Assembly (NCBI GenBank): GCA_037444005.1
Contig: JBBING010000085.1
Coordinates: 1-9,869 of the forward strand
Length of the DNA: 9,869 nt
Direction: 5' to 3'
From: DATLZC01 sp037444005
GTDB lineage: Bacteria > Chloroflexota > Dehalococcoidia > DSTF01 > JACRBR01
The notes beneath the pieces were generated by a model. It was given only the letters and a program-made list of their open reading frames with translations. It did no database searches and was not told where the DNA came from. The position numbers and the translations under genes were made by a program. Shown here in pieces: positions 1 through 9,869 of the stretch. Each line of letters starts with the position of its first letter. Positions within the stretch are counted from its first letter, which is position 1.

Positions 1-1
1 C

Positions 2-49
2 GTATACCGCGAGACGGTTGCAGAGCGGGCGATGGCGGGGTATACTTGA
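2..49 (+). other. Possible 3' tail of an unidentified upstream gene
   Basis: Reading from base 2, the frame gives VYRETVAERAMAGYT followed by TGA at 47-49. The peptide looks like an amphipathic helical C-terminus, but it is too short to assign to any family, and it does not resemble the end of ribosomal protein L7/L12, the gene that often precedes rpoB. If real, its stop codon would overlap the -10 element of the first rpoB promoter candidate. The open stretch could equally be chance, since two other frames are also open here. Confidence 0.22.
18..46 (+). promoter_or_regulatory. Candidate upstream sigma70-type promoter (P1) of rpoBC
   Basis: A good -10 hexamer TATACT (41-46, 5 of 6 consensus bases) lies 17 bases downstream of a partial -35 TTGCAG (18-23, only the TTG matches). 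Transcription would start near 53 and give a leader of about 150 nucleotides before the rpoB start codon. The assignment rests on hexamer match and spacing alone. Confidence 0.5.
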
Positions 50-59
50 GCGCTTGCGC

Positions 60-89
60 TTGACGCACGAGTCCCCGATTTGTTAGAGT
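60..89 (+). promoter_or_regulatory. Candidate downstream sigma70-type promoter (P2) of rpoBC, extended -10
   Basis: TTGACG (60-65, 5 of 6 bases of the -35 consensus) is followed after 18 bases by TAGAGT (84-89, 4 of 6 bases of the -10 consensus). A TG at 81-82 sits one base before the -10, giving an extended -10 arrangement. Transcription would start near 96. Together with P1 this suggests tandem promoters, a common arrangement for highly expressed core genes. It is inferred from sequence match only. Confidence 0.45.
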
Positions 90-125
90 CTCGCACGGCT
101 AGACAGCGCTACCCCTTTGTCGATT

Positions 126-150
126 CCCCAAACTGGCTTGCTCATTGGGG
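126..150 (+). other. Small hairpin in the rpoB leader
   Basis: CCCCAA (126-131) can pair perfectly with TTGGGG (145-150) around a 13-base loop. No T-tract follows, so it is not a terminator by itself. It lies in the leader of either promoter candidate and could stabilise the RNA or affect elongation, but a 6-bp stem of this kind may also be chance. I see no recognisable riboswitch or ribosomal-protein binding fold in the leader. Confidence 0.25.
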
Positions 151-194
151 CGCTTTGCCATCTTCAGGGCCCGAACGCTTAGTCGCTTGCGAAC

Positions 195-199
195 AGGAG
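195..199 (+). promoter_or_regulatory. Ribosome binding site of rpoB
   Basis: AGGAG lies 7 bases upstream of the ATG at 207, ideal Shine-Dalgarno spacing. This supports that start, whose protein also begins where RpoB family members normally do: a short variable segment leading into the conserved LPEVLDIPNLIDIQ region. Confidence 0.85.
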
Positions 200-206
200 C
201 GCGCGC

Positions 207-8532
<8,326 letters not shown>

Positions 8533-8561
8533 GCGGGCGACCAGCGAAGAGCGCAGACGCT

Positions 8562-8595
8562 GCGGCCCCTGCTTCGGCAAGGGCCGCTCCGTTTT
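8562..8595 (+). terminator. Rho-independent terminator of rpoBC with UUCG tetraloop
   Basis: GCGGCCC (8562-8568) pairs perfectly with GGGCCGC (8581-8587). Inside, one C/A mismatch is followed by a 3-bp TGC/GCA stem closing on a TTCG loop (8573-8576). The closing pair is C-G, giving the exceptionally stable C(UUCG)G cap. The stem is followed by TCCG and a four-T tract (8592-8595). The T-tract is short, but the hairpin is strong and starts 29 bases after the rpoC stop, so termination here is likely though possibly incomplete. Confidence 0.8.
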
Positions 8596-8602
8596 CCCCA
8601 AC

Positions 8603-8631
8603 TTCACGGCGCCGCTCCGCCGTGCGATGCT
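8603..8631 (+). promoter_or_regulatory. Weak candidate promoter for the glutamate dehydrogenase gene
   Basis: TTCACG (8603-8608) and GATGCT (8626-8631) are separated by 17 bases and match the sigma70 -35 and -10 hexamers at 4 and 3 of 6 bases. This is the best pair I can find between the terminator and the start codon, but it is poor. A short inverted repeat CTGT-AC-ACAG (8630-8639) directly follows and could be part of a regulator site. The gene may instead depend on read-through from rpoBC or on another sigma factor. Confidence 0.22.
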
Positions 8632-8657
8632 GTACACAGTGACCCGCTCGCTTGCAC

Positions 8658-8663
8658 GAGGAG
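8658..8663 (+). promoter_or_regulatory. Ribosome binding site of the glutamate dehydrogenase gene
   Basis: GAGGAG lies 7 bases upstream of the ATG at 8671 and fixes that start. The resulting protein has a disordered Ala/Pro/Gly-rich extension of about 22 residues before the first conserved helix. No alternative start with a better site is seen nearby. Confidence 0.75.
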
Positions 8664-8670
8664 CCCGACC

Positions 8671-9869
8671 ATGACCGAGAACCCCACCCGCGCGACGACC
8701 GCCCCGGAGGCGCCCCCAGGCGCCGACGGCCCCGGCAGCGCCTTCGACATAGCGGTCGCGCAGTTCGACGCCGTCGCCGAACGATTGGGCATCGACCCGG
8801 GCCTGCGCGAGCTCCTGCGGCGGCCCAATCGCGAGCTGACCGTCCACTTCCCCGTGAAGATGGACGACGGCACCACCCGCGTGTTCACGGGCTACCGGGT
8901 CCAACACAACACTGCGCGGGGCCCGGCGAAGGGGGGTATCCGGTATCACCCGAGCGTCTCGCTGGACGAAGTGAAGGCGCTCGCGATGTGGATGACGTGG
9001 AAGAACGCCGTCGCCAACCTGCCCTACGGCGGCGCCAAAGGCGGCGTCATCGTCGACCCCAAGGCGCTCTCGGAAGGCGAGCTCGAGCGCCTGACTCGGC
9101 GGTACACCACGGAAATCAGCATCCTCATCGGCCCCGAGGAAGACATCCCGGCGCCGGACATCGGCACCGACGCGCGGGTCATGGCCTGGATGATGGACAC
9201 GTACTCGATGCATCACGGACACACCGTGGCCGGCGTCGTGACGGGCAAGCCGCCCAGCGTGGGCGGGAGCCTCGGGCGCGAGGAGGCGACCGGGCGCGGC
9301 GTGTCCGTCATCGTGCGCGAGACGATGCGCCACCTGGGCCGGCCGCTGGAAGGCGCCACCGTCGCTGTCCAGGGCTTCGGCAATGTCGGTAGCGTCACCG
9401 CTCGGCTGCTGTGCGAAGCGGGCGCGAAAGTGGTCGCCGTCAGCGACTCGTCGGGCGGCATCTACACCGAGGGCGCGGCTCTGGACATCGAGGGCCTCGT
9501 CCGTGCGAAGCGCGAGCGGGGGATGCTGCCCCCGGAGCACCCGGGCGACCACATCACGAACGAAGAGCTGCTCGAGCTCCCCGTGGACGTGCTCATTCCG
9601 GCGGCGCTGGAGGGGCAGATCACCGCCCGCAACGCCGACCGCATCCGCGCGCCCGTTATTGTCGAGGCGGCGAACGGACCCATCACCGCCGAGGCCGACC
9701 GCATCCTCGCCGAGCGCGGCGTGTTCGTCGTCCCGGACATTCTCGCGAATGCGGGCGGCGTCGTGGTCTCGTACTTCGAGTGGGTGCAGGACCTGCAGTC
9801 CTTCTTCTGGGAGGAGGGCGAGGTCAACAGCCGGATGGAGCGGGTGATGGTGAAGAGCTTCGAGGACGT
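8671..9869 (+). CDS. gdhA: Glutamate dehydrogenase (Glu/Leu/Phe/Val dehydrogenase family), 3' end missing
   Basis: Cytoplasmic enzyme, expected to be hexameric, that oxidatively deaminates L-glutamate to 2-oxoglutarate and ammonia, or runs in reverse. It is open for 399 codons to the window edge; family members are usually about 410-430 residues, so perhaps 15-30 are missing. After a short Ala/Pro-rich leader, the substrate domain shows RVQHNTARGPAKGGIRYHP with K87 (binds the glutamate side-chain carboxylate), WKNAVANLPYGGAKGG with K111 and catalytic K123, and PAPDIGTD with catalytic D163. The nucleotide domain has the Rossmann loop GFGNVG (235-240) and an aspartate (D259) near the end of the second strand, which leans towards NAD but does not settle it. 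S367 in NAGGVVVSYFEW matches the second side-chain-binding residue of glutamate-specific enzymes, favouring glutamate over leucine or phenylalanine. It follows rpoC after a terminator, so it is probably transcribed separately. Function is well supported; cofactor is uncertain. Confidence 0.95.
   Translation, partial: MTENPTRATTAPEAPPGADGPGSAFDIAVAQFDAVAERLGIDPGLRELLRRPNRELTVHFPVKMDDGTTRVFTGYRVQHNTARGPAKGGIRYHPSVSLDEVKALAMWMTWKNAVANLPYGGAKGGVIVDPKALSEGELERLTRRYTTEISILIGPEEDIPAPDIGTDARVMAWMMDTYSMHHGHTVAGVVTGKPPSVGGSLGREEATGRGVSVIVRETMRHLGRPLEGATVAVQGFGNVGSVTARLLCEAGAKVVAVSDSSGGIYTEGAALDIEGLVRAKRERGMLPPEHPGDHITNEELLELPVDVLIPAALEGQITARNADRIRAPVIVEAANGPITAEADRILAERGVFVVPDILANAGGVVVSYFEWVQDLQSFFWEEGEVNSRMERVMVKSFED

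Noticed and set aside
151..165. Possible boxA-like antitermination signal in the rpoB leader (CGCTTTGCCATC)
   Set aside because: The match to known boxA sequences is partial, and no boxB-type hairpin or conserved spacing supports it.
8652..9392. Plus-strand 246-codon frame overlapping the dehydrogenase gene
   Set aside because: It is out of frame with the clear dehydrogenase reading, which carries all family motifs, and its own translation is Arg/Gly/Pro-rich noise.

Overview
The window is a high-GC stretch of ordinary core bacterial genome with strong G/C preference at third codon positions. It carries three genes on the plus strand: complete rpoB (207-3962), complete rpoC (3955-8532), and a glutamate dehydrogenase gene (8671 to beyond the window end). 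I find no tRNA, rRNA, CRISPR array, insertion sequence, phage gene or toxin/defence gene, and no convincing coding on the minus strand. I do not see an undescribed system. The interesting content is lineage-specific architecture in the two RNA polymerase subunits, plus a few regulatory details.

The organism is most likely a member of the Chloroflexota, perhaps a Dehalococcoidia-like lineage. This rests on recalled family resemblance, not on a search. Three features point that way: RpoB has an insertion of about 100 residues just before its conserved C-terminal block; RpoC has a long coiled-coil insertion after the N-terminal zinc ribbon, a duplicated small beta domain after the trigger loop and an acidic Pro/Glu tail; and the glutamate dehydrogenase is of a type I associate with that phylum. 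Both polymerase subunits lack the large E. coli insertions SI2 (beta) and SI3 (beta prime).

Layout. Positions 1-206 are a non-coding leader, richer in A/T than the genes. It holds two candidate tandem sigma70-type promoters (18-46 and 60-89), a small hairpin and a good ribosome binding site for rpoB. The first 49 bases might be the tail of an unidentified upstream gene. rpoB and rpoC overlap by 8 bases, with the rpoC ribosome binding site inside the rpoB 3' end, so the two large subunits are probably translated in a coupled way. A rho-independent terminator with a C(UUCG)G-capped stem (8562-8595) closes the rpoBC unit. The rest of the 138-base gap carries a weak promoter candidate and a clear ribosome binding site for the dehydrogenase gene, which is therefore probably a separate transcription unit.

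Function. RpoB and RpoC together form the catalytic body of RNA polymerase; every active-site motif examined is intact. The dehydrogenase interconverts glutamate with 2-oxoglutarate and ammonia, linking carbon and nitrogen metabolism. It has no evident functional link to transcription. Ribosomal protein genes, which flank rpoBC in many bacteria, are absent from the sequence visible on either side.
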